In this document: positions 1-8,502 of the stretch, piece by piece
Position numbering within the stretch: the first letter of the stretch is position 1
How the letters are laid out: each line of letters starts with the position of its first letter
From: Streptomyces sp. NBC_00390
GTDB lineage: Bacteria > Actinomycetota > Actinomycetes > Streptomycetales > Streptomycetaceae
Direction of reading: 5' to 3'
DNA length: 64,000 nt
Assembly (NCBI RefSeq): GCF_036057275.1
Contig: NZ_CP107945.1
Location: 5,456,001 to 5,520,000, forward strand
Notes under the pieces: model-generated
Told to the model about the DNA's origin: nothing
Seen by the model: only the letters and a program-made list of their open reading frames with translations
The model's database searches: none
Position numbers and translations under genes: made by a program

Positions 1-57
1 CGTCCCACCGTTCGGGATGATGCGTACTGTGCGCGCACCTGACGGCACAATGGGCTC

Positions 58-846
58 ATGCCGATACCCAGCCGTGCCGCCCTCGTCGAACATCTCGTCC
101 GCACCCGTATTGCCGGTGATGTCGCCACACCCCGCGACAACAACCTCTCCCACTACCGCAAGCTCGCCAACGGCGACCGTCACTACTGGCTCGGGCTGGA
201 GCTCGGCGACCGGTGGAGCGACGAACAGGACGTGCTGGCCGTGATGGCCGAGCGGTGCGGGGTCAGCGACGACCCCGGGCACCGGCATGGTCAGGACACC
301 ATCGACCCCGAGCTGACCGTCGACGCCCTGGAGCGGATGGCGGCCCGGCTGCGCAAGGCCGCCGCCGGGCAGGAGCGCGTGCTGTTCGCGACCGGGCACC
401 CCGGCGGGCTGCTGGACGTGCACCGCGAGACCGCCGCCGCGCTGCGGGCCGCCGGGTGCGAGATCGTACGGATCCCGAGCGGTCTGATGGCGGACGAAGG
501 CATGGTGTTCCAGTTCGCGGACGTCGCCGTGCTGGAGCGCGGCGCGACCCTGTGGCACACCCACTCGCCCGCACCGATGGCCGCGATCCTGGACGGACTG
601 GAGCGTGAGGGCAGACCGCAGCCCGATCTTGTCGTCGCCGACCACGGCTGGGCGGGCTGCGCCGGCCAGCGCGGTCTGGACGCCGTCGGGTACGCGGACA
701 GCAACGACCCCGCCCTGTTCATCGGCGAGGCGGAGGGCACCCTCCAGGTGACGGTCCCGCTCGACGACCACGTCACGGACCCGCGCTTCTACGACCCCAT
801 GACCGCCTACCTGCTGGACGCGGCGGGACTCAGCTCCTCCGAGTGA
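58..846 (+). CDS. phosphatase-like conserved protein
   Basis: A 262-residue soluble protein with no signal peptide or membrane segment. It has acidic and His-rich stretches such as ATGHPGG (about residue 113) and ADHGWAGCAGQ (about residue 198), a pattern I recall from Streptomyces proteins labelled phosphatase; no catalytic residue assignment is possible from sequence alone. The ATG at 58 is the first good start; upstream GGGCTC is a poor ribosome site, so translation may be nearly leaderless. It ends just before a perfect hairpin at 878-899 and converges with two tiny minus-strand ORFs. The coding call is firm, the function weak. Confidence 0.75.
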   Translation: MPIPSRAALVEHLVRTRIAGDVATPRDNNLSHYRKLANGDRHYWLGLELGDRWSDEQDVLAVMAERCGVSDDPGHRHGQDTIDPELTVDALERMAARLRKAAAGQERVLFATGHPGGLLDVHRETAAALRAAGCEIVRIPSGLMADEGMVFQFADVAVLERGATLWHTHSPAPMAAILDGLEREGRPQPDLVVADHGWAGCAGQRGLDAVGYADSNDPALFIGEAEGTLQVTVPLDDHVTDPRFYDPMTAYLLDAAGLSSSE

Positions 847-877
847 CCCATGGGGGACGTCACTCGGAAGGGCTCAG

Positions 878-899
878 CCCCGCCGGGTGACCGGCGGGG
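878..899. terminator. bidirectional hairpin terminator
   Basis: CCCCGCCGG and CCGGCGGGG form a perfect 9-bp stem around a GTGA loop, with no T-tract, as is common in Streptomyces. It lies between convergent reading frames. Confidence 0.6.
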
Positions 900-928
900 G
901 CGTTCGACGGCGACCCCGCCGCGCGGCA

Positions 929-1048
929 TCACCGCGCGCGGTGATGCGGCCCGGGCCGCCACTCGCGCCGGCTGCCGCGCACCACGCGGTACGTGCCCCC
1001 CAGCAGCACCGCGAACAGCGCCGCCGGCGATCCACAGTGCGCGCTCAC
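929..1048 (-). CDS. small single-TM membrane protein (39 aa)
   Basis: A GTG-started 39-residue ORF with one hydrophobic stretch (AALFAVLLGG) followed by a very basic tail (YRVVRGSRREWRPGP), giving a predicted N-out or tail-anchored single span. Its GTG overlaps the TGA of the preceding minus-strand ORF (GTGA), and it ends at a hairpin shared with the upstream plus-strand gene. Both points argue for a real small gene. The neighbouring frame reads LWIAGG just before the hydrophobic run, so a pair of compensating indels may have altered the start of the span. No family recognised. Confidence 0.4.
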   Translation of the reverse strand: MSAHCGSPAALFAVLLGGTYRVVRGSRREWRPGPHHRAR

Positions 1049-1143
1049 CTTCCGGGGCCTTCGCCCCGGGCGGCGGTCCCGGCCGCGTCGTACGACAACC
1101 CGCCGTACAACGGTTCCTCCTCGGCCGTCCGCTCTGCGCTCAC
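1045..1143 (-). CDS. small hypothetical protein (32 aa)
   Basis: A short ORF starting at GTG with AAGGGGA seven bases upstream and ending in a GTGA overlap with the next small ORF, so the two would be translationally coupled. The product is acidic at its start and contains EEEPLYGGLSYD. It is divergent from the response regulator gene at 1319. Too short to recognise; the support is the ribosome site and the overlap. Confidence 0.35.
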   Translation of the reverse strand: MSAERTAEEEPLYGGLSYDAAGTAARGEGPGR

Positions 1144-1318
1144 CGGACCGTTCCCCTTCGGCGGCCGGCTCGGCGGCCGGACGGCGTTTCCGGGTGTGCG
1201 TGGTCCCGGGGGGTTGGTCGAAGCCCCCGGGGGATCCCCGTGGCGCTTGTGGCGTTCTAGGATCTGCAACCAGGCTCGCAGCCGTCGACGCCACATCGCT
1301 CAGACCACAGGACGACCT

Positions 1319-1984
1319 TTGCACTACGACTTGAGGCCCGATCGCGTCCTGGTCGTCGACGACGAGGAACTCGTACGCACCGCACTGCAGCAGGTCCTGG
1401 ACCTCGACGACCAGGTCACCGTCGTGGGCACTTGCGACGGGCCCGACGCCCTCGACACGGTCCGCGCCCTGGCACCCGACCTGGTCCTGCTGGACATCGA
1501 CATGCCGTCCGCCCACGGTCTCGACGTGCTGCGCACGCTCAAGGCCCTGCCCACCCCGCCCGCCGTCGCGATGCTCACCGCCCTCGACACCGCGGACCAC
1601 CTCGACCGGGCCCTGCGGGGCGGTGCGTCCGGCTTTCTGCTCAAGACGATGGAGCCCCGTCTGTTCGCCGTCGCCGTGCGGCTGCTCGTCGCGGGCGGCG
1701 TGATGTGCACGCCGCCCGGCAGCGCGGCCGTGCTCGCCGGATACGCGGCGAAGGCCTTGCTGCCGGACCCGCCCGTCATCCCCGGCCACCTGGACACGCT
1801 CACCGAGCGGGAGCGGGAAGTGCTGGCGCTGATCGCGGCAGGGCTGTCGAACGCCGACATCGCGGCGCATCTCGGCATGGGCGTGACGACGGTCAAGACG
1901 CACATCGGCGCGCTGAAACGGAAGCTCGCCGTCGACAGCCGCGTCGGACTCGCCTCCGTGGTCCACCGGTCGGCCGCGCCATGA
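1319..1984 (+). CDS. NarL/FixJ-type response regulator
   Basis: DNA-binding response regulator of 221 residues. The receiver domain has the acidic pair (VVDDEE, residues 13-17), the phospho-acceptor Asp59 in LVLLDIDMP, a Thr in LTALD and the conserved Lys in FLLK. The C-terminal LuxR-type helix-turn-helix starts near residue 156 (LTEREREVLALIAAGLSN, then VTTVKTHI). The chosen start is TTG at 1319, six bases after AGGA; a second TTG at 1331 is possible. It overlaps the downstream sensor kinase by ATGA, so the pair is co-translated and should form one phosphorelay. Confidence 0.9.
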   Translation: MHYDLRPDRVLVVDDEELVRTALQQVLDLDDQVTVVGTCDGPDALDTVRALAPDLVLLDIDMPSAHGLDVLRTLKALPTPPAVAMLTALDTADHLDRALRGGASGFLLKTMEPRLFAVAVRLLVAGGVMCTPPGSAAVLAGYAAKALLPDPPVIPGHLDTLTEREREVLALIAAGLSNADIAAHLGMGVTTVKTHIGALKRKLAVDSRVGLASVVHRSAAP

Positions 1985-3066
1985 GGCCGGGCTCCTGCCG
2001 GACGTGGGCCGTCGAGGGCGTGGTCGTTGCCGCCGCCGTGGCCGAGGCGCTGGCGACACGGTCCGCGCTCCCGGGCTGGATCTTCCCCGCCGCGCTGACC
2101 GTGGCGGGCGTACTGCCCATGCGGCGCCGCTTCCCCCGCACGATCATGCTCCTCGCCCTGCCGACCCTGGCCACCGGTGTGCTGTGGATCCCGGCGCTGG
2201 CCGCACTGCACGCCCTCGCCATGTCCGAACGGCGCCGCCGCGAGGTGGCCGCCGCCGCGGCGGCGGTCGCCGTGGTGTCGTTCGTGCCGTGGCGGTACCT
2301 CGACAGCTACCCGTGGTCGATGCCGGACATCACCCTGGGCCTGCTGCTCTCCGGGCTGCTGGCGGTTGCGCCCGCCGCGCTGGGCCTGCTCGGCCGCGCC
2401 CGCCGCGAACTCGCCGCCCGTCTCGCCGAACTGGCCCTGTCCCGGGAGCGCGAGCACCGGTACGCCGCCGAGCAGGCGGCGCTACGGGAACGGGAGCGGC
2501 TGGCCCGGGACGTCCACGACACAGCCGCCCACCACCTGAGCCTGATCAGCCTTCGCTGCACCGTACTCGCAGCGGCGGCGGACTCCCCCGGCTTCCGCGT
2601 GGAGGCCGAGGCACTGGGCGAGCTGAGCAGACACGCGGCGGCCGACCTGCGCCAGGCGATCCGCCACGAGAACCCGGGCCTGGCACAGCTCCCCGAACTT
2701 GTCGCGGCCGCGGGCGAGGGCGTACGCGCGGACCTGGCCCGAGCGGACCTCGCGGGCTGCCCGCCGGAGATCCAGCACACCGCGTACCGCATCGTCCAGG
2801 AGGCACTGACGAACGTGCGCCGCCACGCGCCGGGTGCCCGGACCGACGTCGCGGTGCGCCGCGCACCCGACTCCTTGCACATCACCGTCCGCAACGGTCC
2901 GCCGTCCGTGCCCGGCCCGCGCTCCGAGCCGGGCGGCGGTCAGGGCCTGCCGGGCCTGAGGGCACGAACGGCGGCCCTCGGCGGCACTCTCACCACAGCC
3001 CCCGCGCCGGACGGCGGCTTCGCCCTCGACGCGGTGCTGCCGTTGCCGGTGCCGGCCTCGTGGTGA
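1981..3066 (+). CDS. sensor histidine kinase, HisKA_3 family
   Basis: A 361-residue membrane kinase partnered with the response regulator. The first 140 residues hold about four hydrophobic segments and little extracellular loop, so it likely senses a membrane-linked signal. The dimerisation domain has the phospho-acceptor His179 (ERLARDVHD), followed by HATPase_c with an N-box near Asn278 (IVQEALTNVRRH) and a G-box (GGGQGLPGLRAR, about residue 320). The order RR then HK, with ATGA overlap, is typical of actinobacterial NarL-type pairs. The signal is unknown. Confidence 0.9.
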   Translation: MRPGSCRTWAVEGVVVAAAVAEALATRSALPGWIFPAALTVAGVLPMRRRFPRTIMLLALPTLATGVLWIPALAALHALAMSERRRREVAAAAAAVAVVSFVPWRYLDSYPWSMPDITLGLLLSGLLAVAPAALGLLGRARRELAARLAELALSREREHRYAAEQAALRERERLARDVHDTAAHHLSLISLRCTVLAAAADSPGFRVEAEALGELSRHAAADLRQAIRHENPGLAQLPELVAAAGEGVRADLARADLAGCPPEIQHTAYRIVQEALTNVRRHAPGARTDVAVRRAPDSLHITVRNGPPSVPGPRSEPGGGQGLPGLRARTAALGGTLTTAPAPDGGFALDAVLPLPVPASW

Positions 3067-3107
3067 TCACCGCGCACCCGCCTGCCGCCTGATCCCCGCC
3101 CGGTCCC

Positions 3108-3392
3108 TCAGCCGCGCCACCGGCCGCGTACGGCGCAGTACGCGCAGACCGACAGCAGGCCGAACTCCGCGCACCGCAGCGCGATCGTGGGGTACAGCGG
3201 CGTATCGCCCCCGAGGCCCGCGACCTCCGTCTGCTCGGCGACGAGCACGGCGAAGGCCGGCACGATCAGCGCGATGCCGCCCGTGACCCACAGGACGCGG
3301 GCCGTACGGGTCGCGGGTGCCTTCATCCGCTCGGAGCCGTCGTCCGCCGCGATGTCGTCCGGGGCGTACTCGTCAAGCACGTGCTCGGCCAT
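3108..3392 (-). CDS. small two-TM membrane protein
   Basis: A 94-residue protein with a charged acidic N-terminus, then two hydrophobic spans (about residues 31-50 and 68-88) separated by a short polar loop. GGAGAG sits directly before the ATG. It converges on the sensor kinase gene and lies downstream of, and on the same strand as, the thioesterase and acyl-CoA dehydrogenase genes, so it may be read through from them. Two Cys residues (LRCAEF, AYCAV) lie near the second span. No family recognised. Confidence 0.65.
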   Translation of the reverse strand: MAEHVLDEYAPDDIAADDGSERMKAPATRTARVLWVTGGIALIVPAFAVLVAEQTEVAGLGGDTPLYPTIALRCAEFGLLSVCAYCAVRGRWRG

Positions 3393-3446
3393 CTCTCCGG
3401 TGCGGTTGCCTGGACGGACGTGTACGCGCCGTCAGTCGTCCGGGCG

Positions 3447-4328
3447 TCAGGACGAGGTGTGCGGAACGCGGACCACGCCTTCCTGGATCACCGAGATCGC
3501 GAGCCGTCCGTCCTGGGTCCAGATCCGCGCCTGGCCGAGGCCCCGGCCGCCCGACGACGACGGGGACTCCTGGTCGTACAGCAGCCATTCGTCCGCGCGG
3601 AACGGCCGGTGGAACCACATCGCGTGGTCCAGGGACGCGCCCACCACATCACCGACCGCCCAGCCGCCCCGGCCGTGCGCGAGCAGCACCGAGTCCAGCA
3701 GGGTCATGTCGGAGACGTACGTCGCGAGGCAGACGTGCAGCAGCGGATCGTCGGCGAGCTTGCCGTTCGCGCGGAACCACACCTGGGAGCGGGGCTCGCG
3801 GGGCTGCCCGAACTCGCCGTACGGCGGCTCGTCCACGTACCGCAGGTCGACCGCGGCGCGTGCCTCGATCATCCGCTCCACCGTGTCGGGGTGGACGAAC
3901 CTGTCCCTGTACCGCGGCAGGATCTCCGCCGCCGTCGGCAGCGTCTCCGGGGCCGGGGCGGGCGGCATCGCGGCCTGGTGCTCGAGTCCTTCCTCGTACG
4001 TCTGGAACGACGCCGAGAGATGGAAGATCGGCGCACCATGCTGCACGGCGACGACCCGGCGCGTGGTGAAGGAACGGCCGTCCCGGATGCGGTCGACCGT
4101 GTAGACGATCGGCGCGCCCGGGTCGCCCATGCGCAGGAAGTACGCGTGCAGCGAGTGGGCCGTGCGGTCGTCGGGCACGGTGCGGCCCGCGGCGACGAGC
4201 GCCTGGGCCGCGACCTGTCCGCCGAAGACACGGGGCACGATCGCCGAGCGCGACCGGCCCCGGAAGATGTTCTGCTCGATCTGCTCCAGGTCGAGCAGAT
4301 CGAGCAGACCGTCAAGTGCTGAGCTCAT
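3447..4328 (-). CDS. tesB: acyl-CoA thioesterase II (TesB family)
   Basis: Double hot-dog acyl-CoA thioesterase of 293 residues, close to the usual TesB length. It hydrolyses fatty acyl-CoA to free acid and CoA in the cytoplasm. Family features include FGGQVAAQAL near residue 35, HSLHAYFLRMGD near residue 58 and LDHAMWFHRPFRADEWLLY in the C-terminal half, where the active-site Asp/Gln/Thr usually sit. It follows the acyl-CoA dehydrogenase by 22 bp on the same strand, which points to a shared role in fatty acyl-CoA turnover. Confidence 0.9.
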   Translation of the reverse strand: MSSALDGLLDLLDLEQIEQNIFRGRSRSAIVPRVFGGQVAAQALVAAGRTVPDDRTAHSLHAYFLRMGDPGAPIVYTVDRIRDGRSFTTRRVVAVQHGAPIFHLSASFQTYEEGLEHQAAMPPAPAPETLPTAAEILPRYRDRFVHPDTVERMIEARAAVDLRYVDEPPYGEFGQPREPRSQVWFRANGKLADDPLLHVCLATYVSDMTLLDSVLLAHGRGGWAVGDVVGASLDHAMWFHRPFRADEWLLYDQESPSSSGGRGLGQARIWTQDGRLAISVIQEGVVRVPHTSS

Positions 4329-4350
4329 GGAAGGAACGTACAGAGCTTGC

Positions 4351-5508
4351 CTACAGGCCCATGTCCTTGGCGATGATCGACTTCATGACCTCGCTGGTGC
4401 CGCCGTAGATGCGGTTGACGCGGTTGTCGGCGTAGAGGCGGGCGATCGGGTACTCGTTCATGTAGCCGTAGCCGCCGTGCAGCTGGAGGCAGCGGTCGAT
4501 GACGCGGTGGGCGACCTCGGTGCAGAACAGCTTCGCGGAGGCGGCCTCGGCGGGCGTGAGCTCACCGGCGTCCAGGGCCTCCAGGGAACGGTCGGCGACC
4601 GCCTCGGCGGCGTCGACCTCGGCCTGGCAGGCGGCCAGCTCGAACTTGGTGTTCTGGAAGGACGCGACGGTCTTGCCGAAGACGGTGCGCTCCTGCACGT
4701 ACTGCTGGGCGAACCGGACGGCGGCCTTGGCCTGCGCGTACGCGCCGAAGGCGATGCCCCAGCGCTCGGAGGGCAGGTTCGCGCCGAGGTAGTAGAAGCC
4801 CTTGTTCTCCTCGCCGAGCAGGTCCTCGACCGGGACCTTGACGTCGACGAAGGCCAGCTCGGCGGTGTCGGAGGTGCGCAGGCCGAGCTTGTCCAGCTTG
4901 CGGCCGACGGAGTAGCCCTCGGACTTGGTGTCCACCGCGAACAGGGAGATACCGAAGCGGCGGTCGTCCTCGCGCGGGGCGGAGGTGCGCGCACAAACGA
5001 TCACGCGGTCGGCGTGCACGCCGCCGGTGATGAAGGTCTTGGCGCCGTTGAGGACGTAGTGCGTGCCGTCCTCGGAGAGCTTCGCGGTGGTCTTCATGCC
5101 CGCGACGTCGGAGCCGGTGCCCGGCTCGGTCATCGCCAGCGCCCACATCTCCTCGCCGGTGACGAACTTCGTCAGGTAGCGCTTCTTCTGCTCGTCGTCG
5201 GCGAGCATCTTGATGTAGGGCAGGGCGAGCAGCACATGCACGCCGGAGCCGCCGAAGTTCACGCCCGCGCGCGAGGTCTCCTCGTAGAGCACGGCCTCGA
5301 ACTTGTGCGTGTCCAGGCCGGCGCCGCCGAACTCCTCGGGGACGTTGATGCCGAAGACACCCAGCTCACCGAGCTTGTAGTAGAAGTCGCGAGGCGCCTG
5401 GCCGGCCGCGAACCACTCGTCGTAGACGGGCACGACCTCAGCCTCGATGAAGGCCCGGATGGTCTCCCGGAACGCCTCGTGGTCCTCGTTGAAAACGGTA
5501 CGGCGCAC
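4351..5508 (-). CDS. acyl-CoA dehydrogenase
   Basis: FAD-dependent acyl-CoA dehydrogenase of 385 residues, the normal size for the soluble tetrameric family. Visible signatures are MTEPGTGSDVAGM near residue 127 (FAD contact), the Arg-rich central helix ERTVFGK, and LQLHGGYGYMNEYPIARLYAD near residue 345 with a downstream IYGGTSEV. The likely catalytic Glu would be in the C-terminal domain, but chain-length preference cannot be read. First gene of a probable operon with tesB; a perfect palindrome (5548-5555) in its promoter suggests TetR-type control. Confidence 0.92.
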   Translation of the reverse strand: MRRTVFNEDHEAFRETIRAFIEAEVVPVYDEWFAAGQAPRDFYYKLGELGVFGINVPEEFGGAGLDTHKFEAVLYEETSRAGVNFGGSGVHVLLALPYIKMLADDEQKKRYLTKFVTGEEMWALAMTEPGTGSDVAGMKTTAKLSEDGTHYVLNGAKTFITGGVHADRVIVCARTSAPREDDRRFGISLFAVDTKSEGYSVGRKLDKLGLRTSDTAELAFVDVKVPVEDLLGEENKGFYYLGANLPSERWGIAFGAYAQAKAAVRFAQQYVQERTVFGKTVASFQNTKFELAACQAEVDAAEAVADRSLEALDAGELTPAEAASAKLFCTEVAHRVIDRCLQLHGGYGYMNEYPIARLYADNRVNRIYGGTSEVMKSIIAKDMGL

Positions 5509-5547
5509 GGACGCCTCCTCGTGACTGTGTGGTTACCCTGGATGTCT

Positions 5548-5555
5548 AAGCGCTT
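5548..5555. promoter_or_regulatory. AAGCGCTT palindrome in the acyl-CoA dehydrogenase promoter
   Basis: A perfect 8-bp palindrome about 40 bp upstream of the acyl-CoA dehydrogenase start, in the context TAAGCGCTTGCTCAG. Similar sites occur ahead of actinobacterial acyl-CoA dehydrogenase genes as I recall them; the cognate regulator is not in this window. Confidence 0.4.
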
Positions 5556-5963
5556 GCTCAGTCTTAAGTTACCCGGCGGTTCGCAGGCCTGTCCAGAGTG
5601 AGGATGAGCACGTCCCCCGGCGCCGGCAGTACAGCGCGGTGTCTCGATGCGTCCGATCCGCGGGATCGGGGTGGCCGAGTGACCGGCCGGGCGGCAGGCA
5701 TGGTGCGACTGCTCACCTGGGCCGGACGGGAGGGCAGGCTCCGCTGTCTCATCGGCGGCGGGGCAGCATCCGTGTCCCGCGTCGCCGGCGACGTCGAAGC
5801 CGTCCGGCCCGGTGCGACCGCCGGCCTGATCGGCCGTGACTCCGGCATGCTCGCCGCCCGCACGGTCGCCCACGCCCGGCTACGCCGCGTCGTGGCCCGC
5901 ATGGCCGGACGCTGCGTGACGTATGTCGGATCGCGCAGAGCCGGGGTCGCGCCGTCTCGCGGC
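5556..5963. other. 408-bp stretch without a confident gene
   Basis: No recognised gene. A plus-strand frame opening with GTG at 5679 (GGGGTGG five bases upstream) keeps a coding-like G+C bias at third positions for about 100 codons, then runs antisense through the SLATT-like gene to 6368. It has no domain I can name. It could be a decayed gene or chance in high-GC DNA. Confidence 0.3.
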
Positions 5964-6446
5964 TCAGCCCGGGGCGAGCGGCGGCTGCCCCTGCTGAGGG
6001 TCCTCGCCGTCGTAGGCCGCAAGTGCTGCCTGGCGGCATTCCAGCAGCTCACCCAGATCCTCGGGGGCCACCTGCTCCTGTGCCAGCTTCACCGTGGCCC
6101 TCCCCTCCAGCGCGGCCCACGCATGCCGGGCGCGTTTGTTGGCCCTGCACCTGGTCGCACTCCGGAGGAATCCCGCCCCGGCGGTGAACCCGGCGGACGC
6201 CAGGGCGAGCAGGGCCGCCGGAATGCGCGCGTCTGCCGTGGCCAGTCCTGTCGCACCTGCCGTGCCGGCCAGCAGGGCCGCGGGGAAGCCGAGGACGACG
6301 TCGGCCTTGGCCCAGAACTCGGCCCGCCGGTGGGCGAGGTCCTTCTGCCGGGTCGCCTCGTCGCGTAGCCGCTCGAGCTCGGCCCGCAGGCGCTGGGCCG
6401 GTTCGTCCGGGGGGAGTTGCGCCGGTCCGACAGTGGTGGTCGTCAT
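5964..6446 (-). CDS. SLATT/DUF4231-like two-TM protein
   Basis: A 160-residue protein with a charged predicted coiled coil (about residues 15-50, RAELERLRDEATRQKDLA) followed by two adjacent hydrophobic helices (VLGFPAALLAGTAGA and IPAALLALASAGFTAGA) and a polar C-terminus ending in LECRQAALAAYDGEDP. This coil plus paired TM layout matches the SLATT/DUF4231 group, which in other bacteria are pore-forming effectors of nucleotide-signalling systems or orphan proteins. No SMODS, SLOG or TIR partner lies beside it. The internal ATG at 6446 is preferred; an upstream ATG would add 20 unlikely residues. Confidence 0.6.
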   Translation of the reverse strand: MTTTTVGPAQLPPDEPAQRLRAELERLRDEATRQKDLAHRRAEFWAKADVVLGFPAALLAGTAGATGLATADARIPAALLALASAGFTAGAGFLRSATRCRANKRARHAWAALEGRATVKLAQEQVAPEDLGELLECRQAALAAYDGEDPQQGQPPLAPG

Positions 6447-6561
6447 ACCAGGATTCCAACACAGCTGTTGGTCAAGGGACTTGGCTTTTCCCGACAGCCT
6501 TGTCACGCCTCATTGATGGGCTCCCGCCAGATGGCCGGACGTCCGGCCGACGCCGACGGCG

Positions 6562-8361
6562 TCAGCTGTGCCGAAGCGCGAACCAGAGCTCCATCCGTAC
6601 ATCCGGGTCGTCCAGGTCGTCGTCCAGCAGCGCCGCGCAGCGCGCGATGCGCTGTCGCACCGTGTTGCGGTGGACCTCCAGCGCGGCGGCCGTACGGTCC
6701 CAGCTGCCGTGCAGGGACAGCCAGGTGCGCAGGGTCTCGACGAGCGCGGGGGAGTCGCCGAGGGGAGCGAGACGCTGCCGGGCCTCGTCCGGCGACGGCA
6801 GCCCGGACAGAGTGGTCTCCCGGTGCCTGACCAGCGCGGCCCGCGTGGCGACCGCCCGGCGCACCGCCCGTGCGGCCTGGGTGTCGGCGGCCGCCAGCTC
6901 GTCGGGTCCCGCGGGCGAGCTCACCCCGAGCGTCCAGCCTGGCTGCGGTGTCACCTCGCGGCCGGCCGGGAGCAGGATCCGTACGTCACCGTCCGCGTCC
7001 GGGTCGACGAGGGAAGTGCCGAGTGCGGCACCGAGCGCGGCCGCGGCGAAGGGCGTGCCCCGGCCGCCCCGCGCACGGACCACCGTCCACGGTCCGGGGC
7101 CGAGTGGCCCGGCGGCTTCGGCGGGGTTCGCGCCGAGCAGCAGCCGTACGAGCGCGGTGCTCCGGTGGGTGGCGGCGGCGCCCTGGTGCGGGGCGGTGAG
7201 CAGCGAGAGCAGCACCACGGCCACACCGGCGACGGTGTGATCGCCGGCCTCCCGGGCGGGCGCGGCAAGTCCCAGAACGAGGCCTTGGCTGCCGCCGAGG
7301 GCGTAGGCGGAGAGATGCGTGACGGAGGGGGCTCCGGGTCCGGCAGCGCCTACGGGGACTCCCGAGGAGGCCCGGGTGGCTGAGGGAGCGCCTGCCGCGC
7401 CCCCCGCTGCGCGGGGGCGGTTCCCTGTGGTGGCCTCTGCGCCTGAGGCGGCGCCGGTCCTTCCGGCACGGGGACCGGCCGTGTCGCGCGCGGCAGCGGC
7501 ACCGGCGCCGGGCGCAGCAGCCGCGGCTTCGGAAGCAGCTCCTGCGACGGAAGCAGCCCCTGCCGTGGAGGCGCCGCCCCGTCGGGGGCGGGTCTCGCCG
7601 GCGGCGGGCTCGGTCGCGGCCGCGGCGCCCTCCGCGCCGGACATCCCCGGCGGCGGTGAGATCACCATGTCCGTCGCCGACGACGGGGCCGTGCGGGACG
7701 TGCCCGCCGGGGCCGTCGTATCGGCCGGCTGCGGGGGATTGACCACGCGCGCCAGGCGCGTGATGCCCGCCACCGCCTCCGGGGCAGGCGTGCGGCCGAC
7801 GGCGTGAAGCTGGGTGCCGTCCGGGCCGAGCAGGACCGCCCAGCCCCCCAGCCGCGCCGCCAGCTGGTGCAGCACCGCCGGGACCGGGTCGGGGCGGGCC
7901 GCTGCCGCGGCCAGGCCCTGCTGGGCCTGGGTCACCCGGCGCAGCTCACGGTGGCGGGCCTCCGCCATCAGCCGCCACACCGCTCGCGCGACCGCCGTGA
8001 ACGTCGTCCGCGGCGGCACCTCGACCAGCGGCAGACCGTGCCGTTCGCACGCCTCGATCAGTTCGGGCGGCACCGTGTCGTACACCGGGGCGACCCCGAA
8101 GCCGAGCGCCGCCGCGCCCGCCTCGACGATCCGGGACACATAGCGGTCGGGGTCCTTCAGCAGGACACCCGCGCTCATCAGCAGCTCGCCGCCGAGGAGA
8201 TAGGGATAGGGGTCCGCCATCTCGGACGTGTGCACCATGTGAATGGCGATGGCGTCCTCGTCGTCCGGCCCGGCGATCCGGCGGAGCCCCAGCTCCGGGT
8301 CGGCCAGCAGTGAGGCCAGCGAGATGGGCGGGTTGGGCGGGGCTGCTGCGGGCTCCGGCAT
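6562..8361 (-). CDS. PucR-family transcriptional regulator
   Basis: A 599-residue regulator: an N-terminal PucR sensory domain (about residues 10-120, SLASLLADPELGL, DTVPPELIEACERHGLPLVEVP) and a C-terminal PucR helix-turn-helix (LRTWLSLHGSWDRTAAALEVHRN, split here for length, then TVRQRI). Relatives usually regulate purine, amine or amino-acid catabolism. It is divergent from a symporter/ureohydrolase/ThDP operon and is its probable regulator. An Ala/Gly/Thr/Pro-rich insertion of about 150 residues near the middle (coded by about 7290-7740) is longer than expected. GGA six bases before the ATG at 8361 supports this start; ATG 8376 is an alternative. Confidence 0.85.
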   Translation of the reverse strand: MPEPAAAPPNPPISLASLLADPELGLRRIAGPDDEDAIAIHMVHTSEMADPYPYLLGGELLMSAGVLLKDPDRYVSRIVEAGAAALGFGVAPVYDTVPPELIEACERHGLPLVEVPPRTTFTAVARAVWRLMAEARHRELRRVTQAQQGLAAAAARPDPVPAVLHQLAARLGGWAVLLGPDGTQLHAVGRTPAPEAVAGITRLARVVNPPQPADTTAPAGTSRTAPSSATDMVISPPPGMSGAEGAAAATEPAAGETRPRRGGASTAGAASVAGAASEAAAAAPGAGAAAARDTAGPRAGRTGAASGAEATTGNRPRAAGGAAGAPSATRASSGVPVGAAGPGAPSVTHLSAYALGGSQGLVLGLAAPAREAGDHTVAGVAVVLLSLLTAPHQGAAATHRSTALVRLLLGANPAEAAGPLGPGPWTVVRARGGRGTPFAAAALGAALGTSLVDPDADGDVRILLPAGREVTPQPGWTLGVSSPAGPDELAAADTQAARAVRRAVATRAALVRHRETTLSGLPSPDEARQRLAPLGDSPALVETLRTWLSLHGSWDRTAAALEVHRNTVRQRIARCAALLDDDLDDPDVRMELWFALRHS

Positions 8362-8502
8362 GGACAGTCCATCCATCGGCGGGATGAAGAACAGATAAAA
8401 CGTACACTTCTGCGTCCCTTTCCAGCCACCTACCGTCGACTCCCAACAGCAGTGCCGCGCACTGACCCGAGGACCGCGGGGGACGAGACGAAAGGAATGC
8501 CG

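Noticed and set aside
7319..7807. Ala/Pro-rich plus-strand ORF antisense to the PucR insertion
   Set aside because: Reverse-frame image of the low-complexity PucR insert; no ribosome site or domain.
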